A stretch of 38,193 nt of DNA from Acidimicrobiia bacterium (GTDB taxonomy: Bacteria > Actinomycetota > Acidimicrobiia > Spongiisociales > Spongiisociaceae): contig VXMM01000050.1 of NCBI GenBank assembly GCA_009841105.1, forward strand, positions 1-38,193, written 5' to 3'. The translations under genes and the position numbers were made by a program. A model generated the notes under the pieces. That model worked only from the letters and a program-made list of their open reading frames with translations, had not been told where the DNA came from and did no database searches. Shown here one piece after another: positions 1 to 7,860 of this stretch. Numbering within the stretch: the first letter of the stretch is position 1; every line of letters starts with the position of its first letter.

Positions 1-1313
1 GTGTGGGGGTCGGGTTCGGGTGGTCGGTGGCCGCAGCTGTCGGGGGTGGGTAGGAGCCGTCGGCGTCGGGGTGGTGATTGGGGGTCGATCTGCATGCCTT
101 GGCGGTGGATGGCTACATGGTGGTGCCACCAGCAGAGGGTGGTGAGGTTCTCGGGGGCGTTAACGCCGCCCTTGGACCTTGGGAGGATGTGGTGGACCTC
201 TAGCCGGTAGACCGAGGTGCAGGCGTCGATGGTGCATCCGTTGTCGCGGGCCAATACAGCCCGGCGCAGCGCCGGTGGGATACCGGCTCTGGAACCGTGC
301 CGTACGATGTTCTGTCCGTCTGTGGTGATGGCCTCGATGCGTCCGGCGCATTCGATGAAGTCGACGGTGGAGGGTCCGACCCTTCCACCGGCCAGCATCG
401 CTGTGCCTTGCTCGAACCCCGAGTCTTTCGCGAGGGAGTTGTCGGCGACGACCATTAGGACGGGTTCGCGCCGGTTGCGTGCTGCTCGTACCTTCTCGGC
501 GGTGCTGGCCGGGCGGGCGGGCTTCCGGTCGAGTTCGTCCTGGCAGAGAGTGGTCAGCGCCAGCGCCCGCCGTTGTCCGGCGTCGGGACGGTCTGCTCCG
601 GCTGGTACGACCCTCTCTCCGCGGCGGTCAAGACCTTGGCGGCAGATCTCGGCTTCGAGGGCGCCGAGCCGTCCGTTCATCTTCACGTGGGTTCCGTCCA
701 GCGACGGCTGGAAGGCTACGTATTGGCTGTCGAACACACGGGTCTCGTCGGTGCGGGTCATGCGCTGGTGCTGCTGGCGGACCCGCCTTACCTCGTCGAG
801 GCCCTGGTCCCGGGTGCGTGCTATTACCTCAGCGGACGCGCCCGCTTCTTCGAGTCGGGTTTCTTCGAGCACCCGCACGTAGGCAAACTCGCCTTGGCGT
901 ATGGACCCGATCGTTCCGTCGTCCAACCGCTGCGCCAGATAGACCAGCTCGCGGGCGAGATCACGGCGCACGTCTAGGCGTGATACCACCATGTCGACCG
1001 GGCTCCGGTACCCGTAGCGGGCCGGGCCGTGACGCCACAACATGGCCTTGAGCCACCCCAACTGTTCCCCCCGGGCCCGGCTGATCTGGGCCTCGCCCCG
1101 CACCAGCGCCGCCTCGGCCTTGGCGCACTGCACTTCCGCATGCGCATAGCGGGCACTCGAGAGCATGTGGTCAGCCCGGTCGTAGACCCTTTGCCGCTCC
1201 TTCTGGTAGTCCGTGGTGTACCGGTCGGTGGGCGAACCATCAGCCGGCGGGACGGCCGCTCCGGCAGCCTGGACCGTGTCGGAGTCTGCGAAGTCGAGTA
1301 GATATCCGTACAT
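1..1313 (-). CDS. DUF222 / HNH endonuclease domain protein (3' end beyond window)
   Basis: Reading the minus strand from the ATG at 1313 gives one uninterrupted frame of about 437 codons that leaves the window at base 1, so the C-terminus is missing. The first ~300 residues are a DUF222-type region rich in Arg, Glu and Ala, with the characteristic stretch GLDEVRRVRQQHQRM. The end is an HNH nuclease domain: ALRRAVLARDNGC, then LEVHHILPRSKGG, then NLTTLCWWHHH, which supplies the Cys and His metal and catalytic residues. Such proteins occur in many copies in actinobacterial genomes and their role is not established; DNA nicking or cleavage is inferred from the HNH motif only. Upstream in frame there is a TAG and no other start codon before this ATG. 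No clear Shine-Dalgarno precedes it, so the start is the only available one rather than a proven one. Confidence 0.88.
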   Translation of the reverse strand, partial: MYGYLLDFADSDTVQAAGAAVPPADGSPTDRYTTDYQKERQRVYDRADHMLSSARYAHAEVQCAKAEAALVRGEAQISRARGEQLGWLKAMLWRHGPARYGYRSPVDMVVSRLDVRRDLARELVYLAQRLDDGTIGSIRQGEFAYVRVLEETRLEEAGASAEVIARTRDQGLDEVRRVRQQHQRMTRTDETRVFDSQYVAFQPSLDGTHVKMNGRLGALEAEICRQGLDRRGERVVPAGADRPDAGQRRALALTTLCQDELDRKPARPASTAEKVRAARNRREPVLMVVADNSLAKDSGFEQGTAMLAGGRVGPSTVDFIECAGRIEAITTDGQNIVRHGSRAGIPPALRRAVLARDNGCTIDACTSVYRLEVHHILPRSKGGVNAPENLTTLCWWHHHVAIHRQGMQIDPQSPPRRRRLLPTPDSCGHRPPEPDPH

Positions 1314-1426
1314 CTGTTCGTATAGTAACGCATTGGCGTGACATAAACAGGCTGATACAGATATGTTCGGAGATATTCTATGAAAACCGACGTGCTAGAC
1401 GATGGTTCTCCGTTAGAGAGACGCCC

Positions 1427-2569
1427 TCAGCGGGCGGGCGGTGCGTAGATCAGGCCGCCCTCGGTCCACCGGGCATTGATCGAACCGGCTCGGGTGATAC
1501 TCAGAGGCCCCAGGTTCCGTACATGGATCTCGTCGTAGTTGCCGACCTGGCGGATGGCCTGCGCGAAGGCATCGGCCGCAAGACCCATCTTGGTCTGCAG
1601 CTCGTCCTCGCCCACGCCGAGCAGCCGGCCCCCCTCCGGATCGGGCGGGTTGGCAACCATCTCGTCAATGTTGGCAGAGGTGATGCCCTTCTCATCGGCG
1701 ATCACCAGCGCGTAGACCGTCCAGTTGATGATGTCGGCCCACTGGCTGTCGTTCTGGCGGTACATGGGACCGAGAGGTTCTTTCGAGATCGGGGATCTCG
1801 GGAAGATGATCCATTCGCCCTCGCTGATCTCCCCGTTTGCTATGGCCGAGAAACGCTCACCGAACAGCCGTGACCCGTCAGAGGTGATGAGGTCGCACGA
1901 ACCTCCGCGGAACAGTTCCATCGCCTCGGGAGTGCCTTCGGTGGTCACCAGCTCGATCTCGGCGCCGGCAACCCGGGCGCCTTCGGTGATGTTCTTCTCG
2001 GTTGTCGTACCGGCGTTGGCGCAGACCCGCGCGCCGTCCACGTCAGCCACCGTCGATGCATCGGTGAACCCGAGTTCGGCCTTGCCCATGATCCGCTGGC
2101 CGTCGTAGAAGGTGGTGGGGCCGAAGTCTCCGCCCAGTTCCGTGTCCCGGCTCTGGGTCCAGGTGGTGGTGCGGAAGAGCACGTCGACCCCACCGGCGGC
2201 CAGCACGGTGAACCGCTCGGCGGAGGTGGTGCCCACGAACTCCACGGCGTCGGCGTCGCCGAATATCGCGGCGGCTACCGCACGGCAGAAGTCGGCGTCA
2301 AAGCCGTTGTACGAACCGTCCTCCTGGGGTTCGGCGAAACCGATCGCGCTGTCGCCAACTCCGCAACGCAAGGCGCCACGGTCCCGAACCCGGGCCAGGG
2401 TGCCTCCGGTGGGCGGTGTTGCCACGGTCACTTCCGCGACCGTTGTCGCCACCTCTGCCGCGGACGTGGTTGTGTCATCGGCAGGCGTCGTGGTGGCTTC
2501 CCCGTCGCCTGAGCAAGCGAGGACAGCCAGGACCAGCACGCAATGGAGCGGAATAGTTCGCTTCATCAT
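1427..2569 (-). CDS. Polar amino-acid ABC transporter substrate-binding lipoprotein (AapJ/BztA-like)
   Basis: A 380-residue periplasmic-binding-protein type 2 protein. The N-terminus is a lipoprotein signal (hydrophobic stretch, then VLAC with Cys19 as the likely lipidated residue), followed by a Thr/Ala/Val-rich linker to about residue 55. The binding domain opens with LARVRDRGALRCGV and GFDADFCRAVAAAIFGD, typical of the general L-amino-acid (AapJ/BztA) branch. It probably captures an amino acid outside the membrane for an ABC importer, but no permease or ATPase gene lies next to it here, so it is an orphan component in this window. It is transcribed away from the selenoprotein operon across a 152-base divergent spacer. 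Two ATGs stand in tandem at 2569 and 2566, and an AGGGGG-like ribosome site lies about a dozen bases upstream. Substrate specificity cannot be read from the sequence. Confidence 0.88.
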   Translation of the reverse strand: MMKRTIPLHCVLVLAVLACSGDGEATTTPADDTTTSAAEVATTVAEVTVATPPTGGTLARVRDRGALRCGVGDSAIGFAEPQEDGSYNGFDADFCRAVAAAIFGDADAVEFVGTTSAERFTVLAAGGVDVLFRTTTWTQSRDTELGGDFGPTTFYDGQRIMGKAELGFTDASTVADVDGARVCANAGTTTEKNITEGARVAGAEIELVTTEGTPEAMELFRGGSCDLITSDGSRLFGERFSAIANGEISEGEWIIFPRSPISKEPLGPMYRQNDSQWADIINWTVYALVIADEKGITSANIDEMVANPPDPEGGRLLGVGEDELQTKMGLAADAFAQAIRQVGNYDEIHVRNLGPLSITRAGSINARWTEGGLIYAPPAR

Positions 2570-2721
2570 GTGGTGACTTTCCCCCTACGCGAGGTCCCGT
2601 TCTCGAAACCTGAACACGTAGGCCATTCTAAAGAGGGGGACATGCAGCCCCGGACTCCGGCAGTGAATCCGCTGCTGGGGAGGGCGGGTACGCTGGGCTG
2701 ATAGCAACTACGGGATGACTC
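2570..2721. other. Divergent intergenic spacer
   Basis: This 152-base stretch separates the amino-acid-binding lipoprotein (minus) from the thioredoxin/UGSC/ackA operon (plus) and must hold both promoters. I found no convincing -35/-10 pair or palindrome in it. The plus-strand gene has only a weak ribosome site before its ATG. Confidence 0.4.
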
Positions 2722-4164
2722 ATGAGCCTGCCCATCGCTAACGGACTGCTGGCGGTGGTCAAGGACGACTGCGAGACCTGCCATCTGGTAGTGCCGGTGC
2801 TGGCCGAACTCGCCGAGCGGGAGTACGGTGTGGTGATTGTCTCCCAGGATCAGGACGACTTTCCTGACGGGTTCGGGGCCATCCACGACCGGGAACTGGA
2901 CATCTCGTGGCGTCTCGGTATCGAGACGACCCCCACCCTGTACCGGGTAGAGGGTGGCGAGGTGGTCGACGAGCAGGCCGGGTGGCACCGCTCCGGATGG
3001 GAACGGGTGACCGGAGCGACCGGACTAGGGGCCGGGCTTCCGGAACAGCGGCCTGGATGCGGATCGGACACGATGCTGCCCGACACTTACCAGAGGCTTC
3101 TCCGGCGCCATTCGCCCTATCCCATGTCATCGCGGCGGGTCGGACTGGGTACCGCCGAGGACCCTGTGGAGGCCGCCTTCGCTCGAGGATGGACGGACGG
3201 CCTTCCCGTCGTCCCACCGACCGAGGAGCGGGTGGCCCGGATGCTGGAGGGCACCGAGCTTCCTCCCGATCAGGCGCTATGTACGCTCCCGCCCGATCTG
3301 GCCGAATGCACAGTGGAGAAGGTGGCGATCAACGCCGTGATGGCCGGTTGCCGACCCGAATACCTGCCGGTGGTGCTGGCCGCGGTGGAGGCGGCTGCCG
3401 GGCGCCGGTTCAACATCCACGGGGTGTCGGCCACCACCTATTTCTCCGGACCGGTGCTGATCGTCAACGGGCCGGTGCGGCGGCGGATCGGGATGAACTC
3501 CGGCGTCAACGTGCTCGGCCAGGGCAACCGGGCCAACCTCACCATCGGGCGGGCTTTCAACCTGGTGGTCCGCAACGTCGGCGGCGCCCGCCCCGGCGGT
3601 GTCGATCAGGCGACCTTCGGCAGCCCGAGCAAGCTCTCGTTCTGCTTCCCGGAGGATGAGGAAGGTTCCCCATGGGAGTCTCTGGCCGTTCAGCGCGGCT
3701 TCGGACCCGAGGAGTCCACGGTGACGCTCTTCGCTGCGCATGGGCCGATCGAAGTGGTCGACCAGAAGTCCCGCACCCCCGAGTCGCTCGCCAGGACCCT
3801 GGCGCTGCAGCTGCGGATGGTCGCTCACCCGAAGCTGGCGGGGATGTCCGAAGCGATCGTCGTGGTCTCCCCCGAACATGCCCGGCTGTTCCGGGAGGCG
3901 GGATGGACGAAGGCACGTCTGGGCAAGGAGATCCACGCGCTGCTCACGCTGCCTACCTCGGAGATGGTGGCAGGGGCGGGCGGGACAGCCGAGGGCATGC
4001 CGCCCTGGTTGGCGGACCGGCGGGAAGAGATTCCGAAGTTCGGCCCCGAAGGTCTGTGGTTCGTCCATGCGGGTGGGGGTGCGGGAGGATTCTCGGCGAT
4101 AATCTCGGGCTGGGTCGGTGGTAGGGCCGGCTCGGAGATGACCACCGTTGCGATCGATCAATAG
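2722..4164 (+). CDS. Thioredoxin-domain protein fused to a large uncharacterised domain
   Basis: A 480-residue protein. Residues 1-100 look like a thioredoxin fold: a redox motif CETC at 17-20 in the expected position after the first strand, and TTPT with the likely cis-proline Pro71. A linker with Cys113 follows. From about residue 148 a large domain begins with ARGWTDGLPVVPPT and continues with ECTVEKVAINAVMAGCRPEY, then Gly-rich conserved stretches (GMNSGVNVLGQGNRANLTIG). From memory this arrangement occurs next to UGSC-family (seleno)proteins, but I know no biochemical function for the large domain. It ends 9 bases before the UGSC gene and is surely co-transcribed with it. The natural inference is that the thioredoxin part reduces the Sec/Cys centre of its partner after each turnover. 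It has no signal peptide, so it should be cytoplasmic. Confidence 0.8.
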   Translation: MSLPIANGLLAVVKDDCETCHLVVPVLAELAEREYGVVIVSQDQDDFPDGFGAIHDRELDISWRLGIETTPTLYRVEGGEVVDEQAGWHRSGWERVTGATGLGAGLPEQRPGCGSDTMLPDTYQRLLRRHSPYPMSSRRVGLGTAEDPVEAAFARGWTDGLPVVPPTEERVARMLEGTELPPDQALCTLPPDLAECTVEKVAINAVMAGCRPEYLPVVLAAVEAAAGRRFNIHGVSATTYFSGPVLIVNGPVRRRIGMNSGVNVLGQGNRANLTIGRAFNLVVRNVGGARPGGVDQATFGSPSKLSFCFPEDEEGSPWESLAVQRGFGPEESTVTLFAAHGPIEVVDQKSRTPESLARTLALQLRMVAHPKLAGMSEAIVVVSPEHARLFREAGWTKARLGKEIHALLTLPTSEMVAGAGGTAEGMPPWLADRREEIPKFGPEGLWFVHAGGGAGGFSAIISGWVGGRAGSEMTTVAIDQ

Positions 4165-4173
4165 GGGTGACCC

Positions 4174-4698
4174 ATGACGACATTGTTGGATCCGACCAGC
4201 GAGAGAACCACCGGGAAGCGGTCCATCAGCCCTCGACCCGCCGACATCGCGGACGGCACGGTCGCCCTGCTGGATATCTCCAAGCCTCGTGGTGACGTGT
4301 TCATCGGGAGGCTGGACGAGTTGCTGACCGAGATGGGGGTGGCGGTGCGGCACTATCGCAAGCCCACCTTCTCCAAGCCGGCGCCGCTCGACCTGCGCCG
4401 CCAGATCGCCGCCGAATGCGGGGCGGTGATCGAAGCCCTGGCCGACTGAGGCTCCTGCGCGTCGTGCAGTGTGCATGACATAGTCGATCTGGAAGACTTG
4501 GGCGTGCCGGGCGTCTTCGTGGCATCGGACCGATTCGCGCAGGCGGCCGACGCGCAAGGTCGAGCGCTGGGAATGCACCCCCGCCGGGTGCTCACCGCCC
4601 ATCCGATCCAGCAGCGCACCGACGAGGAGATGCGGGCTCTCGCCGAGGCGGCCTTTCCCGAGATCCTCGCCGCCTTGACGGCCGGACAACCCGCCTAG
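4174..4698 (+). CDS. UGSC-family selenoprotein (in-frame TGA read as selenocysteine)
   Basis: A frame from ATG 4174 to TAG 4696-4698, crossed by one TGA at 4447-4449. Read through, it is a single 174-residue protein with Sec92 in the motif U-G-S-C-A-S-C (Sec92, Cys95, Cys98), followed by SVHDIVDLEDLGVPGVFVAS. The Cys-rich motif falls in frame directly after the TGA, and sequence conserved in style with UGSC-family (seleno)proteins continues on both sides; a stop there would remove the whole motif. UxxCxxC is also the redox motif I recall for the GrdB-type subunit of glycine/betaine/sarcosine reductase, including a following amphipathic segment and a G-[IV]-P turn. A hairpin fitting a bacterial SECIS lies just downstream. 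AGGGG 6 or so bases before the ATG gives a good ribosome site. The selA/selB/selC/selD genes needed for decoding are not in this window. Substrate unknown; a redox or reductive-cleavage enzyme is inferred. Confidence 0.87.
4461..4479 (+). promoter_or_regulatory. Candidate bacterial SECIS hairpin
   Basis: GTCGTGCA (4461-4468) pairs with TGCATGAC (4472-4479) as an 8-bp stem with one G-U pair and a three-base apical loop GUG. The loop starts 19 bases after the in-frame TGA at 4447-4449. From memory, bacterial SECIS elements have an apical loop roughly 16-37 bases after the UGA with a G among its first bases, which this hairpin meets. It sits inside the coding sequence, as expected in bacteria. 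A competing 6-bp hairpin (4455-4469, loop GUC) is closer to the UGA. Confidence 0.7.
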
Positions 4699-4734
4699 GG
4701 CCGCGGCTCTCCGGAGCACCCGCAAGGGGGTCAG

Positions 4735-5916
4735 GTGCCGGTACTGGTCATCAACTGCGGCAGCTCGTCGATCAAGTACAAGCTGTACGGGCGGGGGGTG
4801 GCGAACCTCCTCGCGGGCGGGATCATCGAAGGGGTCGACGGGGAACGGCCGCGACACCTCCACGCCGCAGGAGATCAGGATTTCGAAGCAGAGATAGAGG
4901 TCGGGGACTACCGGCAGGGGGTAGCCGCGCTAGTGAAGGCCCTCGCTGAGTGGGGGTCTCCACCGCCGATCGGCGACCCGGCCGAGATCATCGGGGTGGG
5001 TCACCGGGTCGTGCACGGAGGTGATCGGTTTTCCGAGTCCGTGGTGATCGACCGCTCGGTCATCGAGGAGGTCGAGTCCCTGGGCGCACTGGCCCCGCTC
5101 CACAACCCCGCCAACCTGGCGGGTATCCGGGCCGTCCGCGAGCTCCTACCGGGAGCGTTGGGGGTGGCGGTGTTCGACACCGCCTTCTTCTCCACGCTTC
5201 CCCCGCACGCCTACCGGTACGCGGTCCCCGAGCGCTGGTGGCGGGACTTCGGGGTGCGGCGTTACGGGTTCCACGGGATCAGCCACCGGTACCTGGCGGA
5301 GCGAGCCGCCCGGTTGCTGGAGCAGCCCCGACCCAACCTGGTGACCCTCCATCTCGGCGCCGGTGCTTCGGCATGCGCTATCCGGGATGGGAAGGCGGTG
5401 GACACATCCATGGGCATGACGCCGTTGGAGGGGCTGGTGATGGGCACCCGGAGCGGCGACATCGATCCGGCGGTGGTGTTCCACCTCATCGAGGCAGGAT
5501 TGCCCGTCTCCGAGATCCGGCGAGGTTTGCAGCGGGAGGGAGGCTTGCTCGGCCTGAGCGGGACATCGTCCGACTTCCGCCGGGTTGCTGGCAGCGCCAG
5601 GGCCGGCGATCAAGCCGCCGCTCTAGCGTTGGCTACCTTCGCCCACCGGATCCGCCGGTACCTGGGCGCCTTCCTGGTACAGGTCGCGCCATGCGACGGG
5701 GTGGTCTTCTCCGGCGGCATCGGGGAGAACAGCCATGAGGTCCGTAGTCTCGTCCTGAGCGGTCTGGAGCCGCTGGGCCTGGTCGTGGATCCCATCCGTA
5801 ACCGTGGCGAGGGGGAGAGGCGCATCTCCGCCGACACCAGCTCCGTCGACGTATGGGTGATCCCCACCGACGAGGAGTCCCTTATCGCCCGGGATACCGC
5901 CCGTCTCATCAACTAG
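4735..5916 (+). CDS. ackA: Acetate kinase
   Basis: A 393-residue ASKHA-fold kinase that interconverts acetyl phosphate + ADP with acetate + ATP in the cytoplasm. Family signatures are all present: VINCGSSSIKYKL at the N-terminus (Asn7), GHRVVHGG, HLGAGASACAI, the long signature around GMTPLEGLVMGTRSGDIDP, FSGGIGEN, and the C-terminal TDEESLIARDT. Length is normal for AckA. The start is GTG 4735, preceded by AAGGGGG four bases away. It follows the UGSC selenoprotein by 36 bases with no terminator, so the two are probably co-transcribed. No phosphotransacetylase (pta) gene is beside it, which is the usual partner. That leaves open whether acetyl phosphate comes from another enzyme, and the selenoprotein module is the obvious candidate by position. 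Confidence 0.95.
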   Translation: MPVLVINCGSSSIKYKLYGRGVANLLAGGIIEGVDGERPRHLHAAGDQDFEAEIEVGDYRQGVAALVKALAEWGSPPPIGDPAEIIGVGHRVVHGGDRFSESVVIDRSVIEEVESLGALAPLHNPANLAGIRAVRELLPGALGVAVFDTAFFSTLPPHAYRYAVPERWWRDFGVRRYGFHGISHRYLAERAARLLEQPRPNLVTLHLGAGASACAIRDGKAVDTSMGMTPLEGLVMGTRSGDIDPAVVFHLIEAGLPVSEIRRGLQREGGLLGLSGTSSDFRRVAGSARAGDQAAALALATFAHRIRRYLGAFLVQVAPCDGVVFSGGIGENSHEVRSLVLSGLEPLGLVVDPIRNRGEGERRISADTSSVDVWVIPTDEESLIARDTARLIN

Positions 5917-5946
5917 CGCATCTCCTGAGAGGGGCATAGCGGAGAT

Positions 5947-7059
5947 TCAGCGGCTCTCGGAGGCTGCCTCCAAGCCGTGCGTGCGGGCCCACGCGTCGAA
6001 CTCCTCGAGAAGCGACCGGCGTAAGGCGGGCTCGCACAGGGCGGCCGTGAAGGCGTTGCGAGCGATCCTGGCCAGATCCGCCGGTCCGTAGCCGAATCCG
6101 GTGGACAACAATCGGTACTCGTCGTTCAGGGTGTTTCCGAACATGGGCGGATCGTCGCTGTTGAGCGTGACCATCAGGCCCATCCTGTCGAGGTGCGGGA
6201 AGGGGTGTAGAGCGAGACGCTCGCAGACACGGGTTCTCAGGTTGCTGGTGGGACATACCTCGAGTGGTATGGCGCGGTCCGCCAACACGGCGAGGAGGTG
6301 CGGATCTCTGATCACTCCGATGCCGTGACCGATGCGATCCGCCCCGAGTGCTTCGATCGATCCACGGACGTGTCCGGCAGCCCATGGCGCCAGCGACTCT
6401 CCGGCGTGGGGGACCCTTCCGAGACCCTGCCGTCCGGCCTCGCGAAAGGCATGCGCGAAAGGTTCCGGAGGGCGCCCCTCCTCGTTGCCTCCGATTCCCA
6501 GCGCCACCACACCGCTCTCCTGTCCCTGGAGCGCGTACCGGAGCGTGGTCTCGGCCGGATGGGGGTCGTAGACGCCGCCCGGGCCGGAGAAACAGAAGTT
6601 CCGGGCGATGTCGAACACCCAACGCATCTCGACGCCGAAGTCCGCCTTGGCGCTCCTCCGCCCCTCTTCCAGGCCGGCGAGGATCGCGCCGATGTTCAGT
6701 CCCTTGTCGAAGATGTGCGTGTGGTTGTAGGGGGAGACCGTCAGCTCGCTGTAGCGGATGCTCTGTTCCGCCATAGCGGCGCCCGCCTGGTAGGCGACCA
6801 GCGCGAAGTCATCGGCCGTCCGGATCAGATTCTGGATGGCCGTGATCACCCGGATGAAGTCCGCGAAGTCCGTGAACTCGAACCAGTCGGCGAGCCGGGC
6901 CGGATCGGTGGTGGGAAGCGTATGGGTGAGGTTGTGGCGCCGGGCCAACTCGATAGCCGTAGCCGGTTGGAGAGACCCCTCGAGGTGAATGTGTAGCTCG
7001 GCCTTGGGCATCCCCACGATCAAGCGGTCCAGGTCGGGGGAGGCCGTACTCTCGCTCAC
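5947..7059 (-). CDS. add: Adenosine deaminase family protein
   Basis: A 370-residue metal-dependent TIM-barrel deaminase. It shows HIHLEGS near residue 23 (metal His pair), GIGGNE, a HAGES motif, RIGHGIG, CPTSN and LNSDDPPMFG (metal Asp), the full set of adenosine/adenine deaminase motifs in order. It should hydrolyse the 6-amino group of adenosine or a related purine to the 6-oxo form. Aminodeoxyfutalosine deaminase and adenine deaminase are close relatives and cannot be excluded. The start is GTG 7059. It is the last gene of a long minus-strand operon, 12 bases after a nucleoside phosphorylase, a pairing that suggests nucleoside breakdown (deamination plus phosphorolysis). It converges on ackA with a 30-base gap. 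Confidence 0.9.
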   Translation of the reverse strand: MSESTASPDLDRLIVGMPKAELHIHLEGSLQPATAIELARRHNLTHTLPTTDPARLADWFEFTDFADFIRVITAIQNLIRTADDFALVAYQAGAAMAEQSIRYSELTVSPYNHTHIFDKGLNIGAILAGLEEGRRSAKADFGVEMRWVFDIARNFCFSGPGGVYDPHPAETTLRYALQGQESGVVALGIGGNEEGRPPEPFAHAFREAGRQGLGRVPHAGESLAPWAAGHVRGSIEALGADRIGHGIGVIRDPHLLAVLADRAIPLEVCPTSNLRTRVCERLALHPFPHLDRMGLMVTLNSDDPPMFGNTLNDEYRLLSTGFGYGPADLARIARNAFTAALCEPALRRSLLEEFDAWARTHGLEAASESR

Positions 7060-7071
7060 CCGAACGCCCGC

Positions 7072-7860
7072 CTAAGGAGCGGAATGCTCCGTGTCGTGCC
7101 GAACGATCGCCTCCAGCGCGATCGCGATAGCGTTCTCCCAGGCCGCCACGAGGCGCTGGTTGCCGTGCTCGCCCCGGTCGTAGTCGAAGTCGGCCTCCAC
7201 CAGGCTCCCGGAAACGCCGCACACCATCGCCGCGTGGACTCCGCGGAGCTGCGCCACTGTGAAGATCGCCGAACTCTCCATCTCGATGTTCAGCAGTCCG
7301 AGCCTCGCATGCCGCTCGATCCACGCCGGTGTCTCCGCGTAGAAGGCGTCGTCACAGGCGCCGAGGCCGATGTGCAACCCGAAACCCGCCTGCCGCCGCA
7401 GATCCTGGGCTGCGCCGATCAGAGCGTGAACCAGGAAATGGTCGGCGATCGCCGGGTAGGTGTCCGGCACGTAGGCCCGAGACGTTCCGTCGTTGCGGAG
7501 CACCCCGGTGTTGATGACGATGTCTCCCGTCTTGATGCCAGGCTGGATACCTGCGGTGCTTCCCACCCTGATCAGGTGGGTGGCACCGGCGTTCACGAGT
7601 TCTTCGGCGGCGATGGAGGCGGAGGGGCACCCGACACCCGTGGACATGGCGCTGACCTTGATGTCCCGGTACTTGCCGGTGATCGTCCGGAATTCCCGGC
7701 TGTCCGCCACCGATTCAACATCCTCGAGGTGGGTCGCGATCCGGTCGACCCGGGCCGGGTCACCCGGTAGGAGCACGTAGCGGCCGACCTCCCCACGCCG
7801 GATCCGGGTGGCGTACTGCCGTGCGTCCCTATCGATGGCCGACTTGTCGAAGGTGCTCAT
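7072..7860 (-). CDS. Nucleoside phosphorylase, uridine phosphorylase-like
   Basis: A 262-residue member of the PNP/UDP phosphorylase type I family, which splits a nucleoside with phosphate to base plus (deoxy)ribose-1-phosphate. Visible motifs are LLPGDPARVDRIA (phosphate-binding GDPxR), MSTGVGCPSA, LIRVGSTAGIQ and NIEMESSAIFTVAQLRG (ribose-binding Met-Glu). These look closer to uridine phosphorylase than to DeoD, but specificity for uridine versus purine is not certain. The ATG at 7860 overlaps the aminotransferase stop by four bases (ATGA), indicating translational coupling. The adenosine deaminase-like gene follows after 12 bases. Confidence 0.9.
   Translation of the reverse strand: MSTFDKSAIDRDARQYATRIRRGEVGRYVLLPGDPARVDRIATHLEDVESVADSREFRTITGKYRDIKVSAMSTGVGCPSASIAAEELVNAGATHLIRVGSTAGIQPGIKTGDIVINTGVLRNDGTSRAYVPDTYPAIADHFLVHALIGAAQDLRRQAGFGLHIGLGACDDAFYAETPAWIERHARLGLLNIEMESSAIFTVAQLRGVHAAMVCGVSGSLVEADFDYDRGEHGNQRLVAAWENAIAIALEAIVRHDTEHSAP

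Noticed and set aside
217..977. Plus-strand open frames in the first kilobase
   Set aside because: They are antisense to a clear DUF222/HNH coding frame and have no recognisable domains.
1314..1426. Possible promoter or small gene between the HNH and amino-acid-binding genes
   Set aside because: AT-richer than its surroundings but no convincing -35/-10 pair, ribosome site or coding frame could be defended.
4447..4449. TGA as a true stop or a nonsense mutation splitting a gene
   Set aside because: The frame stays intact on both sides, the Cys motif follows at once, the family is known to carry Sec there, and a SECIS-like hairpin is in place.
4455..4469. A 6-bp hairpin (loop GUC) as the SECIS element
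   Set aside because: Its loop is only 11 bases after the TGA; the 4461-4479 hairpin is longer and better spaced. The two are mutually exclusive.
3277..4863. A 528-codon minus-strand open frame
   Set aside because: Shadow of the thioredoxin-fusion, UGSC and ackA genes; composition (Arg/His/Gly-rich) and lack of motifs mark it as non-coding.
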